DNA of 64,000 nucleotides from positions 38,546-102,545 of the forward strand of contig CAVXCA010000104.1 in NCBI GenBank assembly GCA_963759955.1. Direction: 5' to 3'. A program made the translations under genes and the position numbers. Below are positions 1 to 9,840 of this stretch, one piece after another. Every line of letters begins with the position of its first letter. Position 1 is the stretch's first letter. The DNA is from Roseiarcus sp963759955 (GTDB lineage Bacteria; Pseudomonadota; Alphaproteobacteria; Rhizobiales; Beijerinckiaceae). The notes below the pieces were generated by a model. The model saw only the letters and a list, made by a program, of their open reading frames with translations. It was not told where the DNA came from and ran no database searches.

Positions 1-82
1 GCGTAGCCTTCAAGCGTGATCGAAACGTCGCTCGGCGTGGAGATCGGGGCTTGTTCTCAACGATCAACCAAAGAGGAACGTC

Positions 83-436
<354 letters not shown>

Positions 437-841
437 TCGCTGCTCGCCAACCGGCGGAGGGGCCGGCGTCGCGTTTCGGCGCGCGCCGGCTCGGCCGCTT
501 TCTTCGACGGCGCCGGCCCGGGCGATTGCCTGAGCCGGCGTCGGATTCCGGCGCGGGAGATGCGGGGACTGGCCTTGTTTCACGGCGCGCCTCGAACAGC
601 GGCGCTTCCGGTCCGCAAAGAGGCGCCAATTCCCCATCTTCCCCGCCGGAATAGTCATGACGGTCGTGGAAGGTCGTCGATCCTAGCGTGACCGTACGCG
701 TACGTTGTTCTGGAGTTGCGGCGCCGCTTTACGCAACAGGTATCCCTGCGCAGAACGTATACATGTTTCGTAAGTGGCGCCGTAACTCAAGCAAAAACGG
801 AATTGAATCGAACTATACGTCGAATTCAGGAGGAATGGGTC
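437..841. other. Intergenic region between the Gly-Asn repeat genes
   Basis: This stretch of about 400 bases has no convincing gene. It contains a perfect 12-base palindrome CGTACGCGTACG at 693-704, well upstream of the second repeat gene, and becomes more AT-rich towards that gene's start. A promoter for the 842 gene is expected here, but I could not place -35/-10 boxes with confidence. Confidence 0.5.
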
Positions 842-1873
<1,032 letters not shown>

Positions 1874-1921
1874 ACGATGAGATCGCGGGCGGCGCTCGGC
1901 GCTCGAAGCTTGGAGGATGCT

Positions 1922-2212
1922 ATGGACAATCGGCGCTATCTGACGATCCCATGCCTCGTTCTCGCTCTCGGCGCGTCGACGCCGCTCGCATTCGCAGGAA
2001 TCGGCGCCGGCGCCGGCGATCTCGGCGCCGGCATCGGTATCGGCGATCTCCGAAGTTGCGACGGCGATTGGGGCTTCTTCAACGGAAATTCCAATTTCGG
2101 CTCGAACTGGGGCGCCGATTGGAATGGCGATTATCGGGACAATTTTGTTCGGCCTCCGCCCCAAGACTATGCGTCGCAAACCGGCGCGGCCGCCAACTGC
2201 CAAGATCTATAG
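1922..2212 (+). CDS. Small exported Gly/Asp/Asn-rich protein
   Basis: The 96-residue product starts at the ATG preceded by GGAGG at 1912-1916. An N-terminal signal peptide (residues 1-23, hydrophobic, ending ...PLAFA) is followed by a GIGAGAGDLGAG stretch. A short aromatic Asn/Trp-rich segment follows (FFNGNSNFGSNWG-like), then a polar tail with two Cys residues in the mature part. It lies 48 bases downstream of the long Gly-Asn protein on the same strand, so co-transcription is likely. The NGN motif suggests it is a short companion or minor component of the same surface material. I do not recognise a family. Confidence 0.6.
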   Translation: MDNRRYLTIPCLVLALGASTPLAFAGIGAGAGDLGAGIGIGDLRSCDGDWGFFNGNSNFGSNWGADWNGDYRDNFVRPPPQDYASQTGAAANCQDL

Positions 2213-2603
2213 CGGCTAATCTCGCGAGGAGGGACGCGCCTCTCCGCGTGAATTTCGCGCATCGGCTTGGCGCCGCCGAGGGCCTCTCGAAGTCCCGGGG
2301 CGTCGCGAACTTCGCGGCAACTCCCTGAAATGCAACGTTGATATTGCGCGATCCGCATTGTATGACGTCGCGCTCGGCGCAGGGGGGATTTCTCGTCTGT
2401 GGCGATCGACGCGCCGGTCGCGGCGGGCCGACCTCGGCGCGGCCGCCTCGCGCGCCATCGTCACATTTTGCTTGGCGATCGGCCCCTCGATCCTATATGA
2501 GGCTGGATTGGCGCGGCGCCGAGAGGTTCCGCGCCGCGAATTTTTCTGGCCGGGCGCGTCGCTTCTCGAGAGCGGCGCCCCAGCGCCGACGGAACCGGGA
2601 ACC
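2213..2603. other. Intergenic region upstream of secE
   Basis: About 390 bases with no supported gene. In many alphaproteobacteria a tRNA-Trp gene precedes secE; I looked for a cloverleaf with a CCA anticodon here and did not find one. The secE promoter is presumably in this region but is not obvious. Confidence 0.5.
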
Positions 2604-2801
2604 ATGGCCAATCCGTTTGAATTCCTCCAGCAGGTTCGCTCCGAGGCGTCGAAGGTCGTCTGGCCGACGCGTCGCGAGACCTTGATCACGACGGGCATGG
2701 TGATGCTGATGGTGGTGTTCACCAGCGTCTTCTTCCTCGTCGTCGACGAAGTGTTGCGGGTCGCGGTCAGCTTGGCGCTCGGCCTCGGCCGCGGCGGCTG
2801 A
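2604..2801 (+). CDS. secE: Preprotein translocase subunit SecE
   Basis: This 65-residue single-span SecE is the short form usual in alphaproteobacteria. An amphipathic N-terminus containing the conserved VRSEASKVVWPTRRE segment (residues about 11-26) precedes one transmembrane helix (about 29-55). It holds SecY in the SecYEG channel of the inner membrane. The in-frame codons upstream of the ATG do not resemble SecE, so the start is set at the MANPFEF methionine. nusG follows 75 bases downstream, the classic gene order. Confidence 0.95.
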   Translation: MANPFEFLQQVRSEASKVVWPTRRETLITTGMVMLMVVFTSVFFLVVDEVLRVAVSLALGLGRGG

Positions 2802-2876
2802 GCGCGGATTTATCGCGGCGAGGCGGAGCGGCGCGTTCGCTCGCCTCGACTTTGAGAACGTTTTTGGGATGCCGAC

Positions 2877-3407
2877 ATGAGCATGCGCTGGTACATCGTC
2901 CACGCCTATTCGAACTTCGAGAAAAAGGTCGCCGAATCCATTCGCGAACAGGCCGTCCAGCGCGGCCTCGAAGACAAGTTCGTCGAGATCATGGTGCCCA
3001 CCGAACAGGTCGTGGAAGTGCGCCGCGGGCGCAAGATCAATTCCGAGCGGAAGTTTTTCCCCGGCTATGTCCTGGTCAAATGCGATTTGACCGACGACGT
3101 CTACCACCTGATCAAGAATACGCCGAAAGTGACGGGCTTCCTGGGCGCCGACAAGAAGCCGATGCCGATTCCCGACAACGAGGCGGAGCGCATCAAGGGT
3201 CAGGTCGCCGACGGAGTCGAGCGGCCCAAGGCGTCGATCCGCTTCGAAATCGGCGAGAACGTGCGCGTCGCCGATGGTCCGTTCGCTTCGTTCAACGGCG
3301 TCGTCGAGGAAGTCGACGAACAGCGCGCACGCGTCAAAGTGGCGGTGTCGATCTTCGGCCGCGCGACGCCGGTCGATCTCGAATACGGGCAGGTCGAGAA
3401 AGTTTGA
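2877..3407 (+). CDS. nusG: Transcription termination/antitermination factor NusG
   Basis: The 176-residue protein has the NusG N-terminal domain (MRWYIVHAYSNFEKKV start, FFPGYVLVK strand around residue 62) and a C-terminal KOW domain (VRVADGPFASFNGVVEEVD, about 131-149). NusG binds RNA polymerase to suppress pausing and links it to Rho or ribosomal S10. Length and motifs are typical. ATG codons occur at 2877 and 2883; the second gives the commoner MRWYIVHA start and either may be used. It pairs with secE upstream, but the usual rplK-rplA do not follow. Confidence 0.96.
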   Translation: MSMRWYIVHAYSNFEKKVAESIREQAVQRGLEDKFVEIMVPTEQVVEVRRGRKINSERKFFPGYVLVKCDLTDDVYHLIKNTPKVTGFLGADKKPMPIPDNEAERIKGQVADGVERPKASIRFEIGENVRVADGPFASFNGVVEEVDEQRARVKVAVSIFGRATPVDLEYGQVEKV

Positions 3408-3456
3408 CGCCGCCGGCGTAACAAACGCCGCCCTCGCGCCGAAGTTTGGGCCTAGA

Positions 3457-3481
3457 CACGAGCGCCTTTCGCTCTTGTCCG
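3457..3481 (+). terminator. Possible stem-loop after nusG
   Basis: A short imperfect inverted repeat (ACACGAGCG / CGCTCTTGT) lies about 50 bases after the nusG stop. No T-run follows, so it would be a weak terminator at best. Confidence 0.25.
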
Positions 3482-3526
3482 CCCCCTGTTCGCTTTCGAG
3501 CAGGAGCAGCTTCGCGAGGTTCAGGC

Positions 3527-4474
3527 ATGCGCTATCATCGTCGCCACGGCTGGGAAATCGGCGCCAGCGAAACGACGCCCGAAGCGATTTTCCTCGATCG
3601 ACGCGCCTTTGTCGCCGGCGCCGGGGCGCTTGCCGCTTACGCCGGGCTCGCGCGGCAGGCGCGCGCCGATGAACCCAATCCGTCCGACTCGCTTTATCCG
3701 GCCAAGCGCGACGAGGCTTACACGCTCGATCGCGACGTCACGCCGGAAAAGATCAACCTGAACTACAACAATTTCTACGAATTCAGCACCAGCAAACACC
3801 TTTCGGCCGATGGGCTGAAGATCCGGCCGTGGACGGTGACGATCGACGGTCTGGTCGAGAAGCCGCAGACCTTCGCCATCGACGATCTCATCAAGACGAT
3901 GGGCCTCGAAGAGCGCCTCTATCGCCACCGCTGCGTCGAGGCCTGGTCGATGGCCATTCCGTGGACGGGATTCCCGTTGCGCGCGCTGGTCGAAAAGGCC
4001 CGACCGCTGTCTTCGGCCAAATACGTGCGCTTCGAAAGCTTCCTCGACAAGAAGGACGCGCCGGGCCAGCGTTCCTTCATGCCTTGGCCCTATATCGAGG
4101 GGCTGACCATCGCCGAGGCGACCAACGATCTCGCCTTTATCGCCACCGGCGCCTATGGCAAACCGCTCGCCAAGGTGCAGGGCGCGCCGATCCGGCTGGC
4201 GACGCCGTGGAAATACGGCTTCAAATCGGCCAAGTCGATCGTCAAGATCAGCTTCGTCGACACGCAGCCGGCGACGTTCTGGGAGTCCGTGGGCCCCGAC
4301 GAATACGGTTTCTGGGCCAATGTGAACCCGAACGTGCCCCATCCTCGGTGGAGCCAGGCGAAAGAGACCTTTCTGACGGACGGCGAGTTGCGGCCGACTC
4401 TGCTCTTCAACGGCTATGCCGAGCAGGTCGCCGGACTCTACAAGGGTCTGGAAAAAGAGCCGCTCTACATGTAG
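3527..4474 (+). CDS. msrP: Protein-methionine-sulfoxide reductase catalytic subunit MsrP (YedY family)
   Basis: The 315-residue molybdoenzyme repairs oxidised methionines in periplasmic proteins. A twin-arginine export signal is visible (DRRAFVAGAGALAAY, residues about 24-38), consistent with folded export of a cofactor-loaded enzyme. The sulfite-oxidase-type fold carries the molybdenum-ligand cysteine in RHRCVEAWSM, followed by IPWTGFPL. The C-terminus GLYKGLEKEPLYM is typical of the family. The start is taken at the ATG giving MRYHRRHGWE; an in-frame start at 3446 would add 27 non-homologous residues. The heme-binding membrane partner MsrQ is not next door, which is unusual; it may be elsewhere. 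Confidence 0.9.
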   Translation: MRYHRRHGWEIGASETTPEAIFLDRRAFVAGAGALAAYAGLARQARADEPNPSDSLYPAKRDEAYTLDRDVTPEKINLNYNNFYEFSTSKHLSADGLKIRPWTVTIDGLVEKPQTFAIDDLIKTMGLEERLYRHRCVEAWSMAIPWTGFPLRALVEKARPLSSAKYVRFESFLDKKDAPGQRSFMPWPYIEGLTIAEATNDLAFIATGAYGKPLAKVQGAPIRLATPWKYGFKSAKSIVKISFVDTQPATFWESVGPDEYGFWANVNPNVPHPRWSQAKETFLTDGELRPTLLFNGYAEQVAGLYKGLEKEPLYM

Positions 4475-4496
4475 CGGCCACGCCGGGGCCTGGCGC

Positions 4497-5390
4497 TCAA
4501 TAGCGCCAGCGCTGCGCCTTGGAGACGAGGAAGTCCCGGAACGCCTGCACGCGCGCGACGTTTTTCATTTCTTCGGCGTAAACGAGGAAGCAATCCATCT
4601 CCGGCATGTCCGCCTGGGGCAACAGGCGCACCAGGCCGGAATTGGGCAATACGCAATAATCCGGCAGCACCGCGATGCCGACGCCGTGCTCGACGGCGCG
4701 AATGATCGCGGAGAGATTGTTGACGGCGATATGGGGCGCGCGGGGATTCTTCGGATCGCGCCCTATCATCAGCAGCGAATTGAGGTCGTAGAGGAAATGC
4801 GTCGCGGTCGGCGCGCCGAACGCGACCAGGCGATGATGGTCGAGATCGCCGATGGATCGCGGCTGGCCGCTCTTCTTGAGATAGTCGGCCGACGCATAGG
4901 CGTGAAAATGCACGGTGAACAAGCGCCGGCGAATCAAGTCCGGCTGCATCGGCTCGCGCAAGCGAAGCGCGACGTCGGCTTCGCGCATGCCCAAGTCCAG
5001 TTCGTCGTCGGACAGCAGAAGCTGCAATTTCACTTCCGGATAGAGTTCGACGAATTCGCCTAAGCGGGGGGCCAGCCAATTGGCGCCCAGCGCCAGGGTG
5101 GTGGTGACGCGCAAGTCGCCATGCGGCTTTTCGCGGGTGTCGATCAGCCGGCTGCGCACCGCGTCGAGTTTGAGCACGACGTCCTGCACCGCTTCGCGCA
5201 GCATTTCGCCTTGCTCGGTCAGAATAAGGCCGCGGGCGTGGCGATGAAACAGAGGCGCGCCCAGATCCTGTTCGAGCGCGCCGACCTGCCGGCTCACCGC
5301 GGACTGGCTGAGCCCGAGGGTCTCGCCGGCGTGAGTGAAGGAACCGGCGTCGGCCGCTGCCTGAAAAATGCGCAGCTTGTCCCAGTCCAT
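4497..5390 (-). CDS. LysR-family transcriptional regulator
   Basis: The 297-residue regulator has an N-terminal winged helix-turn-helix (LRIFQAAADAGSFTHAGETL, then SQSAVSRQV, residues about 5-35) and a periplasmic-binding-protein-like effector domain from about residue 90. The start is set at MDWDKLRIF, preceded by AGAGGA; a further upstream in-frame start is unlikely. It lies 115 bases downstream of trxB on the same strand, an arrangement suggesting co-transcription and perhaps redox control. A 14-base palindrome in the gap (5462-5475) is a candidate autoregulatory operator. The effector is unknown. Confidence 0.9.
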   Translation of the reverse strand: MDWDKLRIFQAAADAGSFTHAGETLGLSQSAVSRQVGALEQDLGAPLFHRHARGLILTEQGEMLREAVQDVVLKLDAVRSRLIDTREKPHGDLRVTTTLALGANWLAPRLGEFVELYPEVKLQLLLSDDELDLGMREADVALRLREPMQPDLIRRRLFTVHFHAYASADYLKKSGQPRSIGDLDHHRLVAFGAPTATHFLYDLNSLLMIGRDPKNPRAPHIAVNNLSAIIRAVEHGVGIAVLPDYCVLPNSGLVRLLPQADMPEMDCFLVYAEEMKNVARVQAFRDFLVSKAQRWRY

Positions 5391-5461
5391 CGCTTCCTCT
5401 TCAGCACGCCCGGCCATTCCGATGGCGGGCTTGGGGACCGCGACGCAGGATGCGCGACGGC

Positions 5462-5475
5462 GAACTCGCGAGTTC
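5462..5475. promoter_or_regulatory. 14-bp perfect palindrome upstream of lysR
   Basis: GAACTCGCGAGTTC sits 72 bases before the lysR start in the trxB-lysR gap, with AT-rich sequence (TTGTTATACG on the minus strand) next to it. Dyads at this position fit a LysR-type autoregulatory site or a start for lysR-specific transcription; this is inference from position and symmetry only. Confidence 0.35.
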
Positions 5476-5505
5476 TAGATTTCGTATAACAATTTTTGCG
5501 ACCAA

Positions 5506-6477
5506 TTACTCCGCCGCTTTGCGCGCAGGCTCCTGCGCGGCGAGCCAACGTTCCGCCTCGAGCGCCGCCATGCAGCCGAGGCCGGCGGCGGTGACGGCCT
5601 GGCGAAAGACGTCGTCTGCGACATCGCCGGCGGCGAAGACGCCTTCGACGCTCGTCGCGGTCGAGCCCGGGGTGGTCAGCACATAGCCGTTCGGCTTGAG
5701 CGCGAGCTGGCCGCGCACCAGTTCGCTCGCCGGCGCATGGCCGATCGCGACGAAAATGCCGTCAGCGGCGATTTCTTCGCTCGCGCCGGATTGGGTGTCG
5801 CGCAGCCGCACGCCGGTGACCTCGGGGGGATCCCGCCGGCCGAGGATTTCGTCGATCGCACGGTTCCATTTGACCGACACGTTGGGGCGCGCGGCGAGCC
5901 GCTCGCGGAGAATCTTTTCCGCGCGGAACGAATTGCGCCGATGAACCACGGTGACCTCGGCGGCGATGTTGGAAAGATACAGCGCTTCCTCGACCGCGGA
6001 ATTGCCGCCGCCGACGACGATCACCTTCTTGCCGCGGAAAAAGAAGCCGTCGCAGGTTGCGCAGGCCGAGACGCCCAGGCCCTTGAACGCCTCTTCGCTC
6101 GGCAGGCCCAGCCATTTGGCCTTGGCCCCGGTGGCGAGAATGATCGCATCGGCGGTCAACGCCCGGCCACTGTCGCACTGGATGCGGAAAGGGCGCTGCC
6201 CGAGGTCGAGCGCGGTGACGTATTCGCTTTCAATGCGCGCGCCGACATGCTCGGCTTGCGCGCGCATCTGCTCCATCAGCCAGGGGCCCTGGATCGGCTC
6301 GGCAAAACCGGGATAGTTTTCGACGTCGGTGGTGATCATCAGCTGGCCGCCCGGCTCGAAGCCGCTGAGCAGCAGCGGCTCGACCATCGCCCGCGCGGCG
6401 TAGATCGCCGCGGTGTAGCCCGCGGGGCCAGAACCGATAATGACGAGACGCTCATGGGCCGCGGAGGAGTGGGGCAT
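5506..6477 (-). CDS. trxB: Thioredoxin-disulfide reductase
   Basis: The 323-residue flavoprotein transfers electrons from NADPH to thioredoxin. Visible are the FAD Rossmann motif GSGPAGYTAAIYAARA near the N-terminus, the redox-active CATC centre (SACATCDGFFF, about residues 133-143), and the NADPH-binding GGGNSAVEEA motif with HRRNSFRA after it. The second FAD motif AAGDVADDVFRQAVTAAG is near the C-terminus. Length is typical. The start is set at MPHSSAAHE, since the in-frame extension upstream is not homologous. lysR lies just downstream; a glutathione transferase is divergent. Confidence 0.95.
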   Translation of the reverse strand: MPHSSAAHERLVIIGSGPAGYTAAIYAARAMVEPLLLSGFEPGGQLMITTDVENYPGFAEPIQGPWLMEQMRAQAEHVGARIESEYVTALDLGQRPFRIQCDSGRALTADAIILATGAKAKWLGLPSEEAFKGLGVSACATCDGFFFRGKKVIVVGGGNSAVEEALYLSNIAAEVTVVHRRNSFRAEKILRERLAARPNVSVKWNRAIDEILGRRDPPEVTGVRLRDTQSGASEEIAADGIFVAIGHAPASELVRGQLALKPNGYVLTTPGSTATSVEGVFAAGDVADDVFRQAVTAAGLGCMAALEAERWLAAQEPARKAAE

Positions 6478-6662
6478 GCGAACCTCTTTATCGAATCGGC
6501 GGATGCGCGTTGCGGACACGCTGCGGGGAGATGGGGAAATCCGCCGCCATATATGGGCGCCGAGGGGGTTCCGGCAATACGCGTGAGATCGAGAATGACC
6601 GGCGCGCGTGGGTTGCAATCGCGGACAAAATGTCGCGTCATGCACCGTCCACGGAGGTTCCA

Positions 6663-7268
6663 ATGCTCGTCTTGCGATCGTCGCCCGCTTCGCCTTTCGG
6701 CCGCAAAGTCAGGATCGCAGCGGCGATTCTCGGCCTGAGCGAGCGCATCGAAGTCGTCGCGGCCGACACTAACGATCCCGCCGAATCGCTGCGGCGGCAG
6801 AATCCGCTCGGCAAAATTCCCGCTCTGATCATTGAGGACGGCGAAGCAATTTTCGACAGCCGCGTCATTCTCGAGTATCTCGATTGGCTCGCGGGCGCGG
6901 GCGCGCTCATCCCGGGCAATTCGGCGATGCGGTTCAAGGCGCTGACGCTTCAAGCCTTGGCCGACGGGATCATGGACGCCGCAATTTTGCAGGTCTACGA
7001 ATTGCGCTTTCGCGAACCGGCGCTGCGATCGGCCAAGTGGCTCGATTATCAAGCCGACAAGGTGACGCGGGCGCTCGCGGCGCTGGAAGAGCGTCCGCCC
7101 GAGGCTTCCGAGCGCCATGTCGGCGCGATCGCGTTGGCCTGCGCCCTGGGCTACCTCGACTTGCGTTTCGAGGGGCTGTGGCGCTCCGGCCATCCCCGTC
7201 TAGCGGCTTGGCTCGAGGCCTTCGCGGCCGGGGTTCCGGCGTTCGAGGCGACGCGCTTTCACGCATGA
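6663..7268 (+). CDS. Glutathione S-transferase family protein
   Basis: The 201-residue protein has the thioredoxin-like N-terminal domain (LRSSPASPFGRKVRIAA, with the conserved GKIPALI cis-proline region and the EAIFDSRVILEYL glutathione gamma-Glu contact). A helical C-terminal domain follows. The ATG is preceded by GGAGG at 6653-6657. The catalytic Ser/Cys of the first helix is probably one of the serines in SSPASPFG. The GST class and substrate cannot be told. It diverges from trxB and converges on the outer-membrane protein gene. Confidence 0.9.
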   Translation: MLVLRSSPASPFGRKVRIAAAILGLSERIEVVAADTNDPAESLRRQNPLGKIPALIIEDGEAIFDSRVILEYLDWLAGAGALIPGNSAMRFKALTLQALADGIMDAAILQVYELRFREPALRSAKWLDYQADKVTRALAALEERPPEASERHVGAIALACALGYLDLRFEGLWRSGHPRLAAWLEAFAAGVPAFEATRFHA

Positions 7269-7285
7269 CGGGCGATGCGGGCGAC

Positions 7286-7318
7286 AAAAAAAAGCCCGAC
7301 GGGTTTCCCCGTCGGGCT
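7286..7318 (-). terminator. Rho-independent terminator of the outer-membrane protein gene
   Basis: An 11-bp stem (AGCCCGACGGG / CCCGTCGGGCT) with a four-base loop is followed on the minus strand by a run of T (the A-run at 7286-7293 on the plus strand). It ends transcription of the 7341-7970 gene. The stem can also act weakly on the converging GST gene. Confidence 0.85.
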
Positions 7319-7340
7319 CGCGAACCAAGAAACGGTCGGC

Positions 7341-7970
7341 TCAGAACTTGTAGTTCAAGCCGGCGCGGATCAGCGACAGGTTCGTATCGTTCTTCACGCC
7401 GTCGTAGGTTTTGTTTTCGAGCGGCGCATAGAGATATTCAGCCTTGGCCGAGATGTTGTTGGTGAAGGCGTATTCCATGCCCGCGCCGATCACGCCGCCG
7501 TTACGCCAATCCGACTGCGAATAGGTTCCGGGAAAATTGACGTGGTCCTCCGCTCCGGCATAGCCGCCGGTCACGAAGAGCAGGGCGCGGTCCAACGCGA
7601 CGCCGGCGCGGGCGCGCGCGGTGAAGAGGGAGTCGATGCGCGTGCTGTACGCGCCTCCCGTGTTGACGCCGCTCTTGGTCAGGTCCGTCCAGTCGAGGTC
7701 GCTTTCCACGCCCGCGACGAACTGGCCGATCTGATAGTTGTACCCGGCCGTGCCGCCGATGAGGCCGCCCGACGGGTTGCCGAAATTCGAGTTCGACGCC
7801 GTGCCGATGCCGTAGCCGCCGTTCACGCCGACATAAAAGCCGGTCCAGGTGAAGACCGGGGGAGCGTAGTACGGAGCGGGCGCCGGGGGCGCCTTGCGGT
7901 TGGGCAGGTCCGCGGCGAAAGCGCTCGTTGCGACGCCCGCCAGCAGCGCGGCCAACAGAAATTTCTTCAT
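7341..7970 (-). CDS. Outer-membrane beta-barrel protein (Omp25/Omp31, porin family)
   Basis: The 209-residue protein has a Sec signal peptide (MKKFLLAALLAGVATSAFA) and a mature start ADLPNRKAP with the FTWTGFYVGVNGGYG motif of the Omp25/31 opacity-like family. Glycine-rich amphipathic strands follow, and the C-terminus ends in the barrel-assembly signature ...LNYKF. Two ATG codons are adjacent; the second is preferred because it lies 6 bases from GAGGAG. Such proteins are abundant in Hyphomicrobiales outer membranes. It is a stand-alone gene with its own strong terminator. Confidence 0.92.
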   Translation of the reverse strand: MKKFLLAALLAGVATSAFAADLPNRKAPPAPAPYYAPPVFTWTGFYVGVNGGYGIGTASNSNFGNPSGGLIGGTAGYNYQIGQFVAGVESDLDWTDLTKSGVNTGGAYSTRIDSLFTARARAGVALDRALLFVTGGYAGAEDHVNFPGTYSQSDWRNGGVIGAGMEYAFTNNISAKAEYLYAPLENKTYDGVKNDTNLSLIRAGLNYKF

Positions 7971-8462
7971 CATAATCTCCTCGTTACAAACCATAACGGA
8001 GGGAACTCCAACCACCCCGCCGGCATGGGAGTCATATAGAGGAAATCTTGGCGGAAGTCTGTTGCCGTCAGATCACAAACCAGCCCGCCAATGTGGCGAG
8101 AATCTGGCAATAATCGGTAAGTAATTTGATTGCAAATTTAGCGATTTTGCGATCGTAGTGCAGTGCAACAACGTTGGTTTATTGAAAGAGAATTCCACAA
8201 ATAGCCAAGCATAGGCGCAATTCAAATTGGTAAACAATTTATTTACATCGAATTCTATCCTGAAAATCGCCGCATTTGCCCGGCCGATATGTTCGCAAAA
8301 TCCGCCGCGTCGTCACATTGGCGACCGCCGCCGTGGAACAGAGCGGGAGCGCGAACCCGCGCGCCGAGACGAAAAATATCCTGTCGGGTTCGGCCCCGGC
8401 GGACGCCGCACCGTCGCGGCTGGGCCGAGCGCGTGGCACGCGAGAGGGGCGGATCGCAGCGA
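7971..8462. other. AT-rich intergenic region upstream of the outer-membrane protein gene
   Basis: About 490 bases with markedly lower GC than its surroundings, especially 8100-8270. It probably carries the promoter and a long 5' leader of the outer-membrane protein gene. No ORF with plausible protein features was found. Confidence 0.5.
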
Positions 8463-8723
8463 TCAGTCCGCCGTCGGCAACCGGCGCATGACGAATTCGA
8501 TCTGGCCGTCCGCGCGTTCGCGCCAGAACTCGATTTCCGTCATGTAGGCGGCCTTGGGATAACGCTCGAACCATTCGCGGGCTTTGGCGCGCGCTTCCGG
8601 ACGCGGCAGGCAGAAGGATTCTCGCCGCCACATATCCGCGTCCAGACTGCGGTTCTGGCGTTGGGCGCGCCGCTTGGCGACGCGGGCGACAAGGTCGCTA
8701 GGCCGGTCGCGTTCGATCGCCAT
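8463..8723 (-). CDS. Small hypothetical protein
   Basis: This 86-residue, Arg/Glu-rich protein without a signal peptide is preceded by a strong AGGAGG box 7 bases before the ATG, which is the main reason for accepting it. It contains a central REWFERYPKAAYMTEIEFWRER segment predicted to be helical and no recognisable domain. It lies just downstream of the DMT transporter on the same strand, so it may be the last gene of that unit. Confidence 0.55.
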   Translation of the reverse strand: MAIERDRPSDLVARVAKRRAQRQNRSLDADMWRRESFCLPRPEARAKAREWFERYPKAAYMTEIEFWRERADGQIEFVMRRLPTAD

Positions 8724-8812
8724 GCTCGCCTCCTCGTCTCGATCCTAACGCGCTCCGGCGCGCTTGGGGAGTCGCAAAGGCTTGTCGCCGCGGCGATTCT
8801 CGATCGACGGCG

Positions 8813-9742
8813 TTAACGCCGGGCGCGAGCGAGGAGCGCATTCGGCAGGCGTCCGTCGATGAACGCGAGGCCGAGGGCGATGAGCGCGAGGCCGGCGAAA
8901 TGGCGCGCCGCCAGCCGCTCGCCGAGGATCGCCGCCCCGAGCAGGATCGAGGTCGCCGGCGCCAACAGCGTCACCAGCACGGCGTTGGTCGCGCCCGCGC
9001 CGGCCAGGATGCGAAAATACACGATGAACGCCAGCGCCGTCGAAAGCGAGGCGATCGCGATCACCGCGACCGTCGCGGCGAGGCTCGGCGCCGGCAATTC
9101 CCAGGGGCGGTCGACGGCGAGCGCGAGCGGAATCAGCATCGTGCTCGACGCGGCGAGCTGTCCTCCCGCCACGTCGATCGGCGCGAGGCCGAGACCGCGA
9201 AACCGGCGCGCGAAGATGCTCGCCAGGGCGTAGGACAGCGCGGCTCCAAGCACGGCGACCTCCGCCGCGACATTGTCGGCGAGGCCGCGCGCAAGATCGG
9301 GCCCGATCATCCACGCCACGCCGATGAAGCCGCACAGGGCGCCGGCGAGCCGGCGCGCGTTGAGCCGTTCGCTGACGGTGAGAAAATGCGCGGCGATCAC
9401 GGTGAAGACCGGCGTCGTCGCGTTGAGGATCGAGGCGAGGCCGCTCGCCAAATGCGTCTGCCCCCAGACGATGAGCGTGAACGGAATGGCATTTTGGACG
9501 AGGCCGAGGACCACGAGGGCGGGGGCGCTGGCGCGAACCGCGCGCGCCGACAGGCCGGTGAGCGGCGCGGTCAGCCACAGCAGCGCCGCGGCGAGCGAGA
9601 CGCGCGCCGTCACGATGGTCAGCGGCGGCAGTTCCTTGACGGCGACGCCGATGAAAAAGAACGAGCCGCCCCAGAGCAGCGAAAGCAGCAGCAGCAACCC
9701 CCACTCGGCGGGCGTCATCGCGCGTTGGGGAACGGCGGCCAT
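8813..9742 (-). CDS. EamA/DMT-superfamily transporter
   Basis: The 309-residue inner-membrane protein has ten predicted hydrophobic segments arranged as two EamA repeats. The first begins at LLLLLSLLWGGSFFFIGVAV and the second around AEVAVLGAALSYALASIFARR. The family exports amino acids, nucleosides or other small metabolites; the substrate cannot be inferred here. The start is at MAAVPQRAMTPAEWG; a second Met at residue 9 is an alternative. Confidence 0.88.
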   Translation of the reverse strand: MAAVPQRAMTPAEWGLLLLLSLLWGGSFFFIGVAVKELPPLTIVTARVSLAAALLWLTAPLTGLSARAVRASAPALVVLGLVQNAIPFTLIVWGQTHLASGLASILNATTPVFTVIAAHFLTVSERLNARRLAGALCGFIGVAWMIGPDLARGLADNVAAEVAVLGAALSYALASIFARRFRGLGLAPIDVAGGQLAASSTMLIPLALAVDRPWELPAPSLAATVAVIAIASLSTALAFIVYFRILAGAGATNAVLVTLLAPATSILLGAAILGERLAARHFAGLALIALGLAFIDGRLPNALLARARR

Positions 9743-9840
9743 CGCATCGTCCTCTTGATTGGTCGGAGGCGCGACTTAGACGCCGGCGCGCGCTCTTGTC
9801 CGCCCGTTTCCTGCGATGGCCGAGGAGTGGGCCGCCGTCT

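Noticed and set aside
2213..2603. tRNA-Trp before secE
   Set aside because: No cloverleaf or CCA anticodon loop in the right context could be found.
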